Positions 15,926 through 24,756 of a stretch of DNA of 64,000 nucleotides are shown piece by piece (position 1 is the first letter of the stretch; each line of letters opens with the position of its first letter). The notes under the pieces are model-generated. The model saw only the letters and a program-made list of their open reading frames with translations. It was not told the origin of the DNA and did no database searches. Position numbers and translations under genes: made by a program. Origin of the DNA: RGIG6353 sp045660745 (GTDB lineage: Bacteria > Bacillota > Clostridia > Oscillospirales > SIG627); contig JAZREJ010000022.1 of assembly GCA_045660745.1 (NCBI GenBank), positions 1 through 64,000 of the forward strand. The letters run 5' to 3'.

Positions 15926-16278
15926 CAAAAGCTCACTTTTACAAGGCCGATTCCCGTTTCACGGGATTCAAAATAATAGGACATGCAGGTATTTCGTTTG
16001 AAGGCGCAGACGTTTTGTGTGCGGCAATAAGCGGTATGACACTTCTTGTTATCAACACTCTCACCGACGTGTTCGAGTGTAAGGTTGATTTCACACAGAA
16101 TGAAAAGGAACCGAGCATTTCGCTTGATGTTCTTTCATGTCCCGTTCAAAGCAGCGAAGCTGTTGACGGCGTTTTGAAGGGTTTTGTATTACAGCTTGAA
16201 GATCTATCCGAACAGTATCCAAAAAATTTGTACATTGAGGTACACAAAAATACCACGAAAGGAACTAAAGAATTATGA
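15922..16278 (+). CDS. prp: Ribosomal-processing cysteine protease Prp
   Basis: 118 aa. The catalytic pair is visible: His in GHAGISFEG and Cys in DVLCAAISGMT. Prp removes the N-terminal extension of L27 in Bacillota and relatives. It lies between rplU and rpmA, overlapping both by four bases, and the adjacent L27 carries exactly such an extension. Confidence 0.95.
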   Translation: MTKAHFYKADSRFTGFKIIGHAGISFEGADVLCAAISGMTLLVINTLTDVFECKVDFTQNEKEPSISLDVLSCPVQSSEAVDGVLKGFVLQLEDLSEQYPKNLYIEVHKNTTKGTKEL

Positions 16279-16547
16279 TTAGAATCAGTTTGCAATTTTT
16301 TGCACACAAAAAAGGTGTCGGTTCTACTAAGAACGGACGTGATTCCGAATCTAAGAGACTTGGTGCAAAGAAGGCTGACGGTCAGCATTGCGTTGCGGGC
16401 AACATCCTTGTTCGTCAGAGAGGAACAAAGATCCATCCCGGTGAAAACGTAAGACGCGGCTCTGATGACACTCTGTTTGCAGTAGCAGACGGTATCGTTA
16501 AGTTTGAGCCTATGGCCGGTGGAAGAAAGAAAGTCAGCGTTCGCTAA
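16275..16547 (+). CDS. rpmA: 50S ribosomal protein L27 with Prp-cleaved prepeptide
   Basis: 90 aa. The first nine residues (MIRISLQFF) form the Prp-recognised prepeptide, followed by AHKKGVGSTKNGRDS at the mature N terminus. The mature tail reaches the peptidyl transferase centre. The rest is standard L27 (GNILVRQRGTKIHPGENVRRG). Fused translational order rplU-prp-rpmA supports coordinated processing. Confidence 0.96.
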   Translation: MIRISLQFFAHKKGVGSTKNGRDSESKRLGAKKADGQHCVAGNILVRQRGTKIHPGENVRRGSDDTLFAVADGIVKFEPMAGGRKKVSVR

Positions 16548-16564
16548 CCACGCCACATTTTTGA

Positions 16565-16600
16565 GGGTTGTTTCAGGTTTCTGAGACAACCCCTTTTTTT
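16565..16600 (+). terminator. Terminator after rpmA
   Basis: GGGTTGT/ACAACCC stem with an inner CAG/CTG pairing, followed by seven T. obgE starts only 23 bp further on, so partial read-through into obgE is plausible. Confidence 0.8.
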
Positions 16601-16622
16601 AAAGAAGAAACGGAGGGATCTT

Positions 16623-17891
16623 ATGTTTATTGATAAGACGGAAATATATATCAAGGCAGGCAACGGAGGTAACGGTTGCGTTGCATTTCACCGTGAAAAA
16701 TACGTTGCCGAAGGCGGCCCGTCGGGAGGTGACGGCGGACACGGCGGAAACGTTATATTTGAGGTAGACACAGGCGAAAACACCCTTCTCCCCTTCCGTT
16801 ACAAGCATAAATTCGTAGCAAAAAATGGTGAGGACGGCAAGCCCGAAAAATTTCACGGAAAGACTGCTGAGGATCTTATAATCAAGGTGCCCCAAGGAAC
16901 CCTCATAAGGGATGCCGATAGCGGAAAACTGCTTTTCGATATGGGGGAGGACGGAAGATACGTTGCCGCAAAGGGCGGACGCGGAGGCTTCGGGAACGTT
17001 CATTTTGCCACACCTACCCGTCAGATACCGAGATTTGCCAAAGGGGGTACAACAGGCGAAGAGCGCAGAGTTATACTTGAGCTCAAGATGCTTGCAGACG
17101 TAGGACTCATCGGATTCCCCAACGTCGGAAAATCCACCCTTCTCTCAATGGTTTCTGCAGCAAAGCCTAAAATCGCAAATTACCACTTCACTACCCTTTC
17201 TCCCATTCTCGGAGTCGTAAAGGTGGATTCTTCGGCATTCGTTATGGCGGATATCCCCGGACTTATCGAGGGGGCAAGCGAAGGAGCAGGACTTGGGCAT
17301 GACTTTCTCAGACACGTTGACCGTTGCCGACTTCTCGTGCACGTTGTTGATGCGGCGGGCACCGAGGGCCGTGACCCTGTTGACGATATAGAAAAGATAA
17401 ATCTTGAGCTTGCGGGCTGGAGCGAGGAGCTTGCCGCACGTCCTCAGATAATCGTCGCAAACAAGTGCGACGTGGGAGTGCCCGACGAAAACCGTGAAAG
17501 CCTCAAGTCTTGGGCCGGAGAAAACGGAGTGCCCATCTTCTTCATTTCGGCGGTTACAAAAAGCGGTGTTAACGAGCTCCTCTATAAAATAGTTGAAACT
17601 CTTTCCACCCTTCCCGAACGCAAATACTACGAGCCGGATGAGATTGAAGAAATTGAAGAAGAATCGGGAGAACGTGAATTTGAGGTAGAGCGCGAGGACG
17701 GTATCTGGTTCCTCGGAGGCGATTGGCTTGAAAAGGTCACTTCCTCTGTAAACTTTGAAGACCGCGAATCTCTTGCGTATTTCCACAAGGTCCTTAAAAA
17801 TGCGGGTGTATTTAAGCGTCTTGAGTCTATGGGAATTGCAGACGGTGATACTGTTGACGTTTGCGGCTTCGAATTCGACTACGTTAAATAA
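16623..17891 (+). CDS. obgE: GTPase ObgE/CgtA
   Basis: 422 aa. The glycine-rich Obg domain (GGNGGNGCVAFHREKYVAEGGPSGGDGG) is followed by the GTPase domain: G1 GFPNVGKSTLL, G3 DIPGLIEGA, G4 NKCD. The C-terminal OCT domain is present (about 345-420). ObgE acts in late 50S assembly and the stringent response. GGAGG precedes the ATG. The order rplU-prp-rpmA-obgE is the classic Bacillota arrangement. Confidence 0.96.
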   Translation: MFIDKTEIYIKAGNGGNGCVAFHREKYVAEGGPSGGDGGHGGNVIFEVDTGENTLLPFRYKHKFVAKNGEDGKPEKFHGKTAEDLIIKVPQGTLIRDADSGKLLFDMGEDGRYVAAKGGRGGFGNVHFATPTRQIPRFAKGGTTGEERRVILELKMLADVGLIGFPNVGKSTLLSMVSAAKPKIANYHFTTLSPILGVVKVDSSAFVMADIPGLIEGASEGAGLGHDFLRHVDRCRLLVHVVDAAGTEGRDPVDDIEKINLELAGWSEELAARPQIIVANKCDVGVPDENRESLKSWAGENGVPIFFISAVTKSGVNELLYKIVETLSTLPERKYYEPDEIEEIEEESGEREFEVEREDGIWFLGGDWLEKVTSSVNFEDRESLAYFHKVLKNAGVFKRLESMGIADGDTVDVCGFEFDYVK

Positions 17892-18003
17892 AAGATTGAA
17901 AAACAACGCTTTCAGATACTGTTTTTAGCACAATACGGCATGAAAATTCCCATCTGTAAAATAAAGGTATATAACATACCCATTCAGAACAGGATTATAA
18001 ATA

Positions 18004-19560
18004 ATGAAAACCGAATCATTAAATAAAAGCGCAGATCCGTCTCTTTCGCCAAAAGATGATATCACCCCCCCACGAAAAAAGAATAAACATATCTTCCGTA
18101 TCATACTTTTCGGTTTTTTATTTTTTTTGGCAGTAGGCATCTTCTCTTCATCAATTTGGTACAAAAATACTTTTTATATCGGATTCAATGAATTTCTGTT
18201 TACCCTTCTTGCACCAATGGCAGGAACAGGTAAAGAAACGGTATTAGACATCCTCTCAGTCAGCGTGTTACCGGGAGGGCTTGCTCTTATTCCATATGCA
18301 CTTTTCGTTTTTTTTACACGGAGCGGCAAAGCGATTCATTTGCTATTGCGAAGGATCGGCGCAGTAACAGTTTTGACTTCCTTCATTTTTTCATTGATCT
18401 TTGCCTTCATCGTACTGCACATTCCGGAGTTTCTCGCTCACTGCGGTGAAAAAACCTTGATCTATAAGGAAAAGTATATTGATCCAAAGAGTGTCGCCAT
18501 CACCGATCACGACGGCAATGCGCACAACTTGATCTACATTTACCTTGAAAGCATCGAGACTACATATGCGTCAAAGGAAGAAGGCGGTGCTCAGAACGGA
18601 GTCAATTACATTCCGTATCTTACTGCTATGGCAAAAGAAAACGTCTCTTTTTCGGACGGCGAGGGGCTGGGAGGCTTTCACAGCGTTACAGGAACAGGCT
18701 GTACGATGGGCGCTCTGCTCGGTACGACATCAGGGGTTCATCTATCCCTTGAGACCTTCTACTCGCAAAGTAAGAAGGGATCGTTTTTGAACGGGCTCAC
18801 AACTCTTGGCGATATCTTGGCAGAGAAAGGCTACAGAAACAGCTTCCTTGTTGGCTCAGATTCTGCGTTTGCAGGCACAAATTACTATGTCACCGTTCAC
18901 GGAAGCTATGAGATATCGGACCTGTATACTGCGCGTGAGTGCGGTTACGTTTCGAAGAATTACCACAACGGATTTTGGGGTATTGAGGACAAATATCTCT
19001 ACGATATGGCAAAGGACAAGCTACTTGAGCTTTCCGCAGATGATGAGCCATTCAATTTCACAATGATGACGATTGATGCGCATCACACGGGTGGATATCG
19101 GTGCAGTCTTTGCGACAATAACTATTCCAATAAGCTTGGCAACGTTGTTGCCTGCGCAGACAGACAGCTTTATGAATTTATTGAATGGTGTAAAGAGCAA
19201 GACTTCTACGAGAACACGACCATAATCGTTACAGGAGACCACCCTCGTGCCGATAATTACCTTGTCAAAGGTGTTCCTTTTTATGAACGCACCGTCTACA
19301 ACTGTATTCTGAATTCCGCGATCAACACCTCATATTCCGACAAAAACAGGGTTTTCACTTCACTAGATATGTTCCCGACTACCCTTGCCGCTATGGGCTT
19401 TGAAATCGAAGGAGACAGGCTCGGTCTTGGTACAAATCTTTTCTCTGACCTTCCCACGCTTTGCGAAGAAATGGGAGAAGGCAAGAAGGGGTATGATCTG
19501 TTCGATACCGAATTCAAAAAGAGCTCGGCATATTATAAAAAGAATTTCTTGAAAACATAA
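18004..19560 (+). CDS. LtaS/MdoB-type phosphoglycerol transferase (sulfatase superfamily membrane protein)
   Basis: 518 aa. Three to four membrane helices lie in the first 145 residues, followed by a large extracytoplasmic alkaline-phosphatase-like domain. Metal ligands and nucleophile can be placed: E in IYIYLESIETTYA, Thr in TGTGCTMGALLGTTSG, and the D/H pair in VTGDHPRAD. Such enzymes move glycerol-phosphate from phosphatidylglycerol to glycolipids or glycans. The CTMGALLGTTSG region looks closer to the MdoB/OpgB branch than to true LtaS. The Shine-Dalgarno is weak, and codon choice differs by eye from the neighbours, so recent acquisition is possible. Confidence 0.85.
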   Translation: MKTESLNKSADPSLSPKDDITPPRKKNKHIFRIILFGFLFFLAVGIFSSSIWYKNTFYIGFNEFLFTLLAPMAGTGKETVLDILSVSVLPGGLALIPYALFVFFTRSGKAIHLLLRRIGAVTVLTSFIFSLIFAFIVLHIPEFLAHCGEKTLIYKEKYIDPKSVAITDHDGNAHNLIYIYLESIETTYASKEEGGAQNGVNYIPYLTAMAKENVSFSDGEGLGGFHSVTGTGCTMGALLGTTSGVHLSLETFYSQSKKGSFLNGLTTLGDILAEKGYRNSFLVGSDSAFAGTNYYVTVHGSYEISDLYTARECGYVSKNYHNGFWGIEDKYLYDMAKDKLLELSADDEPFNFTMMTIDAHHTGGYRCSLCDNNYSNKLGNVVACADRQLYEFIEWCKEQDFYENTTIIVTGDHPRADNYLVKGVPFYERTVYNCILNSAINTSYSDKNRVFTSLDMFPTTLAAMGFEIEGDRLGLGTNLFSDLPTLCEEMGEGKKGYDLFDTEFKKSSAYYKKNFLKT

Positions 19561-19661
19561 TTATATAAAAAGCATTCGATATGACTCCGATGCGATCGCT
19601 TTATCAAGCAAACCAAAAGCTTAGTTAAGGATATTTAGTTCGACTGCGTAAAATGTTTTTT

Positions 19662-19694
19662 GCATGACACCCTCGCTCGGGTGTCATGCTTTTT
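19662..19694 (+). terminator. Terminator after the LtaS/MdoB-like gene
   Basis: An 11-bp perfect stem (19662-19672 with 19679-19689) is followed by TTTTT. Confidence 0.85.
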
Positions 19695-19725
19695 GTCAAA
19701 TAATAGATTTTAATGTAAATAATTG

Positions 19726-19753
19726 TTGACAAAGTGTTAATAAGTGATATAAT
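19726..19753 (+). promoter_or_regulatory. Promoter of the uracil/xanthine permease gene
   Basis: TTGACA at 19726-19731, 16-bp spacer, TATAAT at 19748-19753. Only about 28 nt of leader follow, so there is no room for a riboswitch. Confidence 0.75.
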
Positions 19754-19787
19754 AGATGAAGAATATTAAAAAGGAAAGGATATCTCT

Positions 19788-21158
19788 ATGAAACTCGTTT
19801 ACGGCATTAACGACAAACCAAAAGGCGCATCCCTTATCGTATTCGCAATTCAACAGTTACTTGCAATTATGGCGGCAACCATCGCAGTTCCCGCAATAGT
19901 AGGAAACGGAATGACTGCTTCTGCAGCTATGTTCGGTGCAGGTATCGGTACACTCGTCTACCAGCTTTTCACAAAGTTTAAGAGCCCTGTATTCCTCGGC
20001 TCGTCATTCGCTTTCATCGGTTCCATGTTCGCAGCATTCGCGGGTGCAGCTTCTGTATCTCTCGGCTATCTCGGACTTATCCTTGGTGCGGTGTTCGCAG
20101 GACTTGTTTACGTTGTACTCGCACTCATTGTTAAATTTGTTGGTGTTAAGTGGATTGCAAAGCTTATGCCCGCAGTTGTAATCGGTCCTACCGTTGCTCT
20201 TATCGGTCTTTCTTTGGCAAGTGCAGCTATAAATGACGTATTCTCTTACGGACCCAAGCTTGATGATGGCAGTGCATTTGTTATGTCAACTCCCATATGG
20301 CTCTCAGTCATCTGTGCTCTTGTTACTTTCGCAGTAGTTACTATCTGCTCGGTATACGGCAAGAAGATGACAAAGCTTATTCCCTTTATCATCGGTATTC
20401 TTGCAGGCTACGTTGTAGCACTTATATTCACGCTTATCGGAATTGCTACCGATAACACAGCTCTTCAGATCATCGACTTTACCCCATTTAAGAATCTCGT
20501 TGCTGACGGTGTAAACCTTTCAACCTTTGTTTCTCTTCCCGAATTTTCATTCCTTGAAGCCTTCAAGGGCGTTAAGGAGTTTGAGTGGTCATACGTTGCA
20601 ACTGTTGCTGTTGCTTACGTTCCTGTTGCATTCGTTGTATTCGCTGAACATATCGCAGACCACAAGAACCTTTCCTCTATCATCGAGTCCGATCTTCTTG
20701 AAGAGCCCGGTCTCCACAGAACTCTTCTCGGTGACGGTGTAGGCTCTATCGCAGGTGCATTCTTCGGCGGATGTCCCAACACTACATACGGCGAGTCCGT
20801 TGGATGTGTTGCAATCACAGGTAACGCTTCGGTAATCACAATTACAGTAACCGCTATTATGGCAGTTGTTGTGTCCTTCATCTCTCCCTTTGTTGCCTTC
20901 CTCGACTCCATCCCCGGATGCGTTATGGGCGGTGTATGTATCACCCTTTATGGCTTCATCGCTGTATCAGGTCTTAAGATGATTCAGAAGGTTGACCTCG
21001 AGGACAACGCAAACCTCTTCACTATTGCTGCTATTCTTATCCCCGGTATCGGAGGTATGGCAATGTCCATCGGCAAGGTTACCATAACAGGTATCGCTTG
21101 CTCTCTCATTCTCGGCATTCTTGTAAACATCATGCTTCACTCAAAGAAAAAGAACTAA
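19788..21158 (+). CDS. Uracil-xanthine permease (NCS2 family)
   Basis: 456 aa, about 12-14 membrane helices. NCS2 transporters import uracil or xanthine with protons. The signature in the 10th helix region, GGCPNTTYGESVGCVAITGNASV, is present, as is FAEHIADHKNLSSI with the conserved acidic residue. The QQLLAIMAATIAVPAIVG opening matches UraA-like proteins. AAAGGA precedes the ATG. It is monocistronic with a terminator. Uracil is the likelier substrate, by resemblance only. Confidence 0.92.
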   Translation: MKLVYGINDKPKGASLIVFAIQQLLAIMAATIAVPAIVGNGMTASAAMFGAGIGTLVYQLFTKFKSPVFLGSSFAFIGSMFAAFAGAASVSLGYLGLILGAVFAGLVYVVLALIVKFVGVKWIAKLMPAVVIGPTVALIGLSLASAAINDVFSYGPKLDDGSAFVMSTPIWLSVICALVTFAVVTICSVYGKKMTKLIPFIIGILAGYVVALIFTLIGIATDNTALQIIDFTPFKNLVADGVNLSTFVSLPEFSFLEAFKGVKEFEWSYVATVAVAYVPVAFVVFAEHIADHKNLSSIIESDLLEEPGLHRTLLGDGVGSIAGAFFGGCPNTTYGESVGCVAITGNASVITITVTAIMAVVVSFISPFVAFLDSIPGCVMGGVCITLYGFIAVSGLKMIQKVDLEDNANLFTIAAILIPGIGGMAMSIGKVTITGIACSLILGILVNIMLHSKKKN

Positions 21159-21167
21159 AAAATAAGC

Positions 21168-21208
21168 AAAATACGGCAAAGATTCAAAAACTTTGCCGTA
21201 TTTTTTTA
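21168..21208 (+). terminator. Terminator of the permease gene
   Basis: A 13-14-bp stem AAATACGGCAAAG/CTTTGCCGTATTT at about 21168-21203 is followed by a T-rich run. Confidence 0.88.
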
Positions 21209-21225
21209 TATTTATACAAAAGTCC

Positions 21226-21254
21226 TTGACAAAACAAATAAAATGTAGTAGAAT
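21226..21254 (+). promoter_or_regulatory. Promoter of the aromatic amino acid operon
   Basis: TTGACA at 21226-21231, 17-bp spacer, TAGAAT at 21249-21254. Transcription should begin near 21261, shortly before the leader peptide's ribosome-binding site AAGGAG (21271-21276). Confidence 0.8.
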
Positions 21255-21284
21255 TCTTGTATTAAAAAAGAAGGAGAAAAAGGT

Positions 21285-21362
21285 ATGTTTAATAAGGCTT
21301 ATTATTACTTTTATTACTTTAAACGAGACTGCCTGTTTTTCTCCGATTACAAAGGCTTTTAA
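21285..21362 (+). CDS. Phe/Tyr-rich leader peptide of the aromatic operon
   Basis: 25 aa, beginning MFNKAYYYFYYFKRD and ending YKGF. Twelve of 25 residues are Phe or Tyr, including seven in a row (YYYFYYF, codons 21300-21320). The frame has its own AAGGAG and ATG, and stands between a strong promoter and an intrinsic terminator in front of the Phe/Tyr biosynthesis genes. This is the hallmark of a leader peptide whose translation senses charged tRNA-Phe and tRNA-Tyr. It is too short and too biased to have another obvious function. Confidence 0.85.
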   Translation: MFNKAYYYFYYFKRDCLFFSDYKGF

Positions 21363-21441
21363 TAAGCCCTTAACGAAAAGCAGACAGTCCGCAGCCGTTT
21401 GTGCTCATACTTTTGAGTACATGAGGGTGGCGGATTTTTTT
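21327..21441 (+). promoter_or_regulatory. Transcription attenuator of the aromatic operon
   Basis: Two structures adjoin. A long-range stem pairs 21327-21341 (inside the leader codons just after the Tyr/Phe run) with 21375-21389: 15 positions, one mismatch, one G.U. It encloses a small GGCTT/AAGCC hairpin that holds the leader stop codon. An intrinsic terminator follows: 21388-21396 (TCCGCAGCC) with 21426-21434 (GGTGGCGGA), an inner GTGCTCA/TGAGTAC hairpin, and seven T at 21435-21441. The two share bases 21388-21389 and possibly up to four, so mutual exclusion is plausible but not proven by inspection. Confidence 0.75.
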
Positions 21442-21454
21442 ATTGGAGGATAAT

Positions 21455-22645
21455 ATGTTTTCAGAAAAAATGCTCGAAATGGGCAGACACGGCTCTGTTA
21501 TACGCGAAATTGCGGAGCACTCAAAAAAGAGAAAAGCGGAAATAGGTGAGGACAAGGTGTTCGATTTCAGTATCGGGAACCCAAGTATCCCCTGCCCCGA
21601 AGCCTTTACAAAAACACTTATCGAGCTTTTGAATAACACGGACCCCGTCGAGCTTCACAGCTATACTGCGGCACAGGGTGACCCTACGGTACGCCGCACG
21701 CTTGCTGAAAACATAAAAAATAAATACGGTTTTGAGCAAGATGCCGACCTCATGTATCTCACCTGCGGTGCTTCCTCCTCTCTTTCTATCGTATTCAAAG
21801 CGTTGCTCCATGCGGAGGATGAGGTAATGGTAATCGCTCCATACTTTCCGGAATACAGAGCATTTGTCGAAAACGTCGATGCAACTCTTTGCGTTGTCCC
21901 CTGTGACCCTGAAACACTTGAGGTAAATTTTGAGGATATCGAAAAGTGCATAAACGAAAAGACAAGAGCGATAATCATAAATTCCCCGTCCAATCCCACC
22001 GGTGCCGTGATGCCTCGCAATGAAATTGAAAAAATAGCTGAGATACTCGATAAAAAATCAAAGGAATATTCAAACCCCATTTTCATTGTCGCAGATGAAC
22101 CTTACAGAGAAGTGGCTTTCGACGGTGTAGAAATTCCGTACATTCCGGAAATTTACGCAAACACTGTCGTTTGCAACTCCTACAGCAAATCTCTCTCAGT
22201 ACCGGGTGAGAGAATGGGTTATATTGCAGTTTCTCCGAGAGTATCCAATGCGAAAGAATTCTACTATGCAATATGCGGTGCGGGACGCTGTATGGGATAT
22301 ATCTGTGCCCCCTCACTTCTGCAGAAGGCTATTGCTATATGTGATACACTCCCATGCGACGTTTCTGCATACGACAAAAACCGCAAGCTTTTATACTCCT
22401 CTCTTACCGATATAGGCTACACCTGCGTTATGCCCGAGGGCGCTTTTTACCTGTTTGTAAAAGCTCTTGAAAAGGATGCGGGAGCATTCTGCGAAAAAGC
22501 GAAGGAGGAAGAATTGCTGTTTGTTCCCTCTGACTCCTTCGGAGTTACGGGATGGGTCAGAATCGCCTACTGCACAAGCTATTCCCAGATAGAAAACTCA
22601 ATCCCCGCTTTTAAAAAGCTTTACGAAAAATACCAGGAGAAATAA
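21455..22645 (+). CDS. Class I/II PLP-dependent aminotransferase (probable aromatic/aspartate type)
   Basis: 396 aa. Fold-type I aminotransferase: NSPSNPTGAVMP, ADEPYREVAF, and the PLP-binding Lys in CNSYSKSLSVPGERMGYIA. Given its place as first structural gene of the Phe/Tyr operon, it probably transaminates phenylpyruvate and 4-hydroxyphenylpyruvate (or prephenate). That is inferred from context, not from specificity residues. GGAGG lies five bases before ATG 21455, immediately after the attenuator T-run. Confidence 0.9.
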   Translation: MFSEKMLEMGRHGSVIREIAEHSKKRKAEIGEDKVFDFSIGNPSIPCPEAFTKTLIELLNNTDPVELHSYTAAQGDPTVRRTLAENIKNKYGFEQDADLMYLTCGASSSLSIVFKALLHAEDEVMVIAPYFPEYRAFVENVDATLCVVPCDPETLEVNFEDIEKCINEKTRAIIINSPSNPTGAVMPRNEIEKIAEILDKKSKEYSNPIFIVADEPYREVAFDGVEIPYIPEIYANTVVCNSYSKSLSVPGERMGYIAVSPRVSNAKEFYYAICGAGRCMGYICAPSLLQKAIAICDTLPCDVSAYDKNRKLLYSSLTDIGYTCVMPEGAFYLFVKALEKDAGAFCEKAKEEELLFVPSDSFGVTGWVRIAYCTSYSQIENSIPAFKKLYEKYQEK

Positions 22646-22646
22646 T

Positions 22647-23735
22647 ATGACAGATCTTGAAAAAGCAAGAATTACAATAAATGAAGTGGACCGTGAGATG
22701 TGCCGTCTCTTTGAAGAAAGAATGAACGCAGTAAAGATAGTTGCCGCTTACAAGCAAGAGCACGGACTTCCGGTGGACGATTTCGCAAGAGAAGAAGAAA
22801 TGATTAAGAGAAATTCCAAGCTTCTCTCGGATGAGGAGCTTCGCTCCTATTACGTAAACTTCCTTCGCTCTGCCATCGACATATCAAAAAGCTTTCAGCA
22901 CAAGCTTCTCGACGGAATGAGGGTTGCCTACAGTGGTGTTGCGGGCGCATTTGCAAATATTGTAGCAAAGCGCATATTCCCGGATGCAACAGCCGTTCCT
23001 TACCCCGATTTCAAATCAGCCTACAAGGCTTGCGAGGAGGGAGCTTGTGACGTCGTGCTTCTGCCTGTTGAGAATAGTCAGAACGGTGATGTCGGAAACG
23101 TAATGGACCTCGCGTTTTTCGGAACACTTTTTATTAACGGAATATACGAGGCGGAAATAGTACAGAATCTTATCGCACCGCAAGGGGCAACACTTAACAG
23201 TATAAAAAAGGTAATAAGCCACCCTCAGGCATTAGGTCAGTGCGCATCTTTTATTGAAAAGCATGGCTTTGAAACAGAAGAAGCGGTCAATACTGCAGTA
23301 GCGGCGGAGTACGTCGCAAAGCTTAACCGCACAGACGTTGCGGCAATCGGAAGCGTTGAGGCTTGCGAACAGTTCGGACTTGCGAAAATTGAAGCACATA
23401 TAAATGAAGCATCCAACAACACCACCCGTTTTGCAGTATTTTCAAGAGCAAGACGCACCCCGTCTCCCAAGGACAAGCACTTTATAACAGTGTTTACGGT
23501 TAAAAACGAAGCAGGCTCTCTCGGACGTGCTATATCTGTTATAGGAGAACACGGATTTAACCTCAAAGCACTTAAGAGCCGTCCAACCAAGGAGCTTATC
23601 TGGGATTATTACTTCTACGCCGAGGGCGAGGGAGACATCTACTCGGAAAACGGTGAGGAAATGAAGAAAAAGCTCAAAGCGTGCTGTTCCCACTTCAAGG
23701 TGCTTGGCACATACGAAAAAGAATTAAAGGTGTAA
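22647..23735 (+). CDS. pheA: Bifunctional chorismate mutase/prephenate dehydratase (P-protein)
   Basis: 362 aa. Residues 1-85 are an AroQ-type chorismate mutase (INEVDREMCRLFEERM, VKIVAAYKQEHGLPV). About 90-270 are prephenate dehydratase with VAYSGVAGAFAN, LPVENSQNGDV and the catalytic TRF triad in NNTTRFAVF. About 277-355 are an ACT domain (FTVKNEAGSLGRAISVIGEHGFNLKALKSRP) that usually binds Phe for feedback inhibition. It makes phenylpyruvate from chorismate. It follows the aminotransferase with a one-base gap. Confidence 0.95.
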   Translation: MTDLEKARITINEVDREMCRLFEERMNAVKIVAAYKQEHGLPVDDFAREEEMIKRNSKLLSDEELRSYYVNFLRSAIDISKSFQHKLLDGMRVAYSGVAGAFANIVAKRIFPDATAVPYPDFKSAYKACEEGACDVVLLPVENSQNGDVGNVMDLAFFGTLFINGIYEAEIVQNLIAPQGATLNSIKKVISHPQALGQCASFIEKHGFETEEAVNTAVAAEYVAKLNRTDVAAIGSVEACEQFGLAKIEAHINEASNNTTRFAVFSRARRTPSPKDKHFITVFTVKNEAGSLGRAISVIGEHGFNLKALKSRPTKELIWDYYFYAEGEGDIYSENGEEMKKKLKACCSHFKVLGTYEKELKV

Positions 23736-23739
23736 AGAA

Positions 23740-24756
23740 ATGATCATTCCTGTTAAAACTTCTCAAGGCTTTTACAATATAATACTTGGCAGAGGCGAGT
23801 TGTCGCGCGCTGACAGCTATATGAAGCTTGACCGCCGTGTGCTTGTAGTTACCGACTCCGGAGTTCCGAAGACATACGCCGAAAAGGTTGCATCTCTTTG
23901 CAAAGCACCTGTCATTTACACCATTCCCGAAGGAGAAGCATCTAAGACTATTGACAGTTTCAAGACTCTTCTCGAAGTGCTTGTTGAAAACTCATTTACA
24001 CGCTCGGACTGCGTTGTTGCAGTAGGTGGAGGCGTTGTTGGAGATCTTTCCGGATTTGTGGCATCGACATTTATGAGAGGCATTGATTTTTATAACATAC
24101 CAACGACACTTTTGTCACAAGTGGACTCTTCTGTCGGCGGAAAGACAGCGGTAGATTTTATGGGCATCAAGAATATAGTAGGTGCTTTTTATCCTCCGAA
24201 ATGTGTTATTGTTGATCCCGACACCCTCAAAACACTGCCTGCAAGACAAATATCAAACGGTATGGCGGAAGCAATAAAAATGTCAGCAACCTGTGACACT
24301 GAGCTTTTTGAGTTTCTTGAGACATGTACCACAACTGACTCTCGTTCCCTCGATTTTATAATATCACGTTCGCTTCTTATAAAGAAGAGTGTTGTTGAAA
24401 AGGACGAGAAAGAATCGAATCTGCGGCGTGTACTTAATTTCGGTCATACGCTCGCACACGCGCTTGAATCCTCAGAAAGCTTTTCCGATCTTTATCACGG
24501 AGAAGCAGTTGCCATAGGTATGCTTCCAATGTGCTCAAAAGCAGTGCGCAAGAGACTTTTGAAAATACTTGAGCGTTTCTCTCTTCCAACAGAAATTTCA
24601 GCCGATGCGCAAAAACTTATAGATTTCGCCCGTCATGACAAGAAGAAGTCGGGAGATCACATAAATCTTATATTTGTACCCGACGCGGGTCGTTTTGAAG
24701 AAAAAAAGATACTCTTTCAGGAATATGAAAGTTTGATACGGGAGGCAGTTGAATGA
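23740..24756 (+). CDS. aroB: 3-dehydroquinate synthase
   Basis: 338 aa, slightly shorter than usual. Second shikimate-pathway step: DAHP to 3-dehydroquinate with NAD and Zn. PEGEASKT, AVGGGVVGDLSGFVASTFMRG, LLSQVDSSVGGKTAVD and the metal-binding His in NFGHTLAHALE and YHGEAVAIGM are all present. It overlaps aroC by four bases. Confidence 0.96.
   Translation: MIIPVKTSQGFYNIILGRGELSRADSYMKLDRRVLVVTDSGVPKTYAEKVASLCKAPVIYTIPEGEASKTIDSFKTLLEVLVENSFTRSDCVVAVGGGVVGDLSGFVASTFMRGIDFYNIPTTLLSQVDSSVGGKTAVDFMGIKNIVGAFYPPKCVIVDPDTLKTLPARQISNGMAEAIKMSATCDTELFEFLETCTTTDSRSLDFIISRSLLIKKSVVEKDEKESNLRRVLNFGHTLAHALESSESFSDLYHGEAVAIGMLPMCSKAVRKRLLKILERFSLPTEISADAQKLIDFARHDKKKSGDHINLIFVPDAGRFEEKKILFQEYESLIREAVE

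Noticed and set aside
21455..21700. T-box or Phe/Tyr riboswitch upstream of the aromatic operon
   Set aside because: The T-box sequence and specifier stem are not present; the region is occupied by a leader peptide and a terminator instead.
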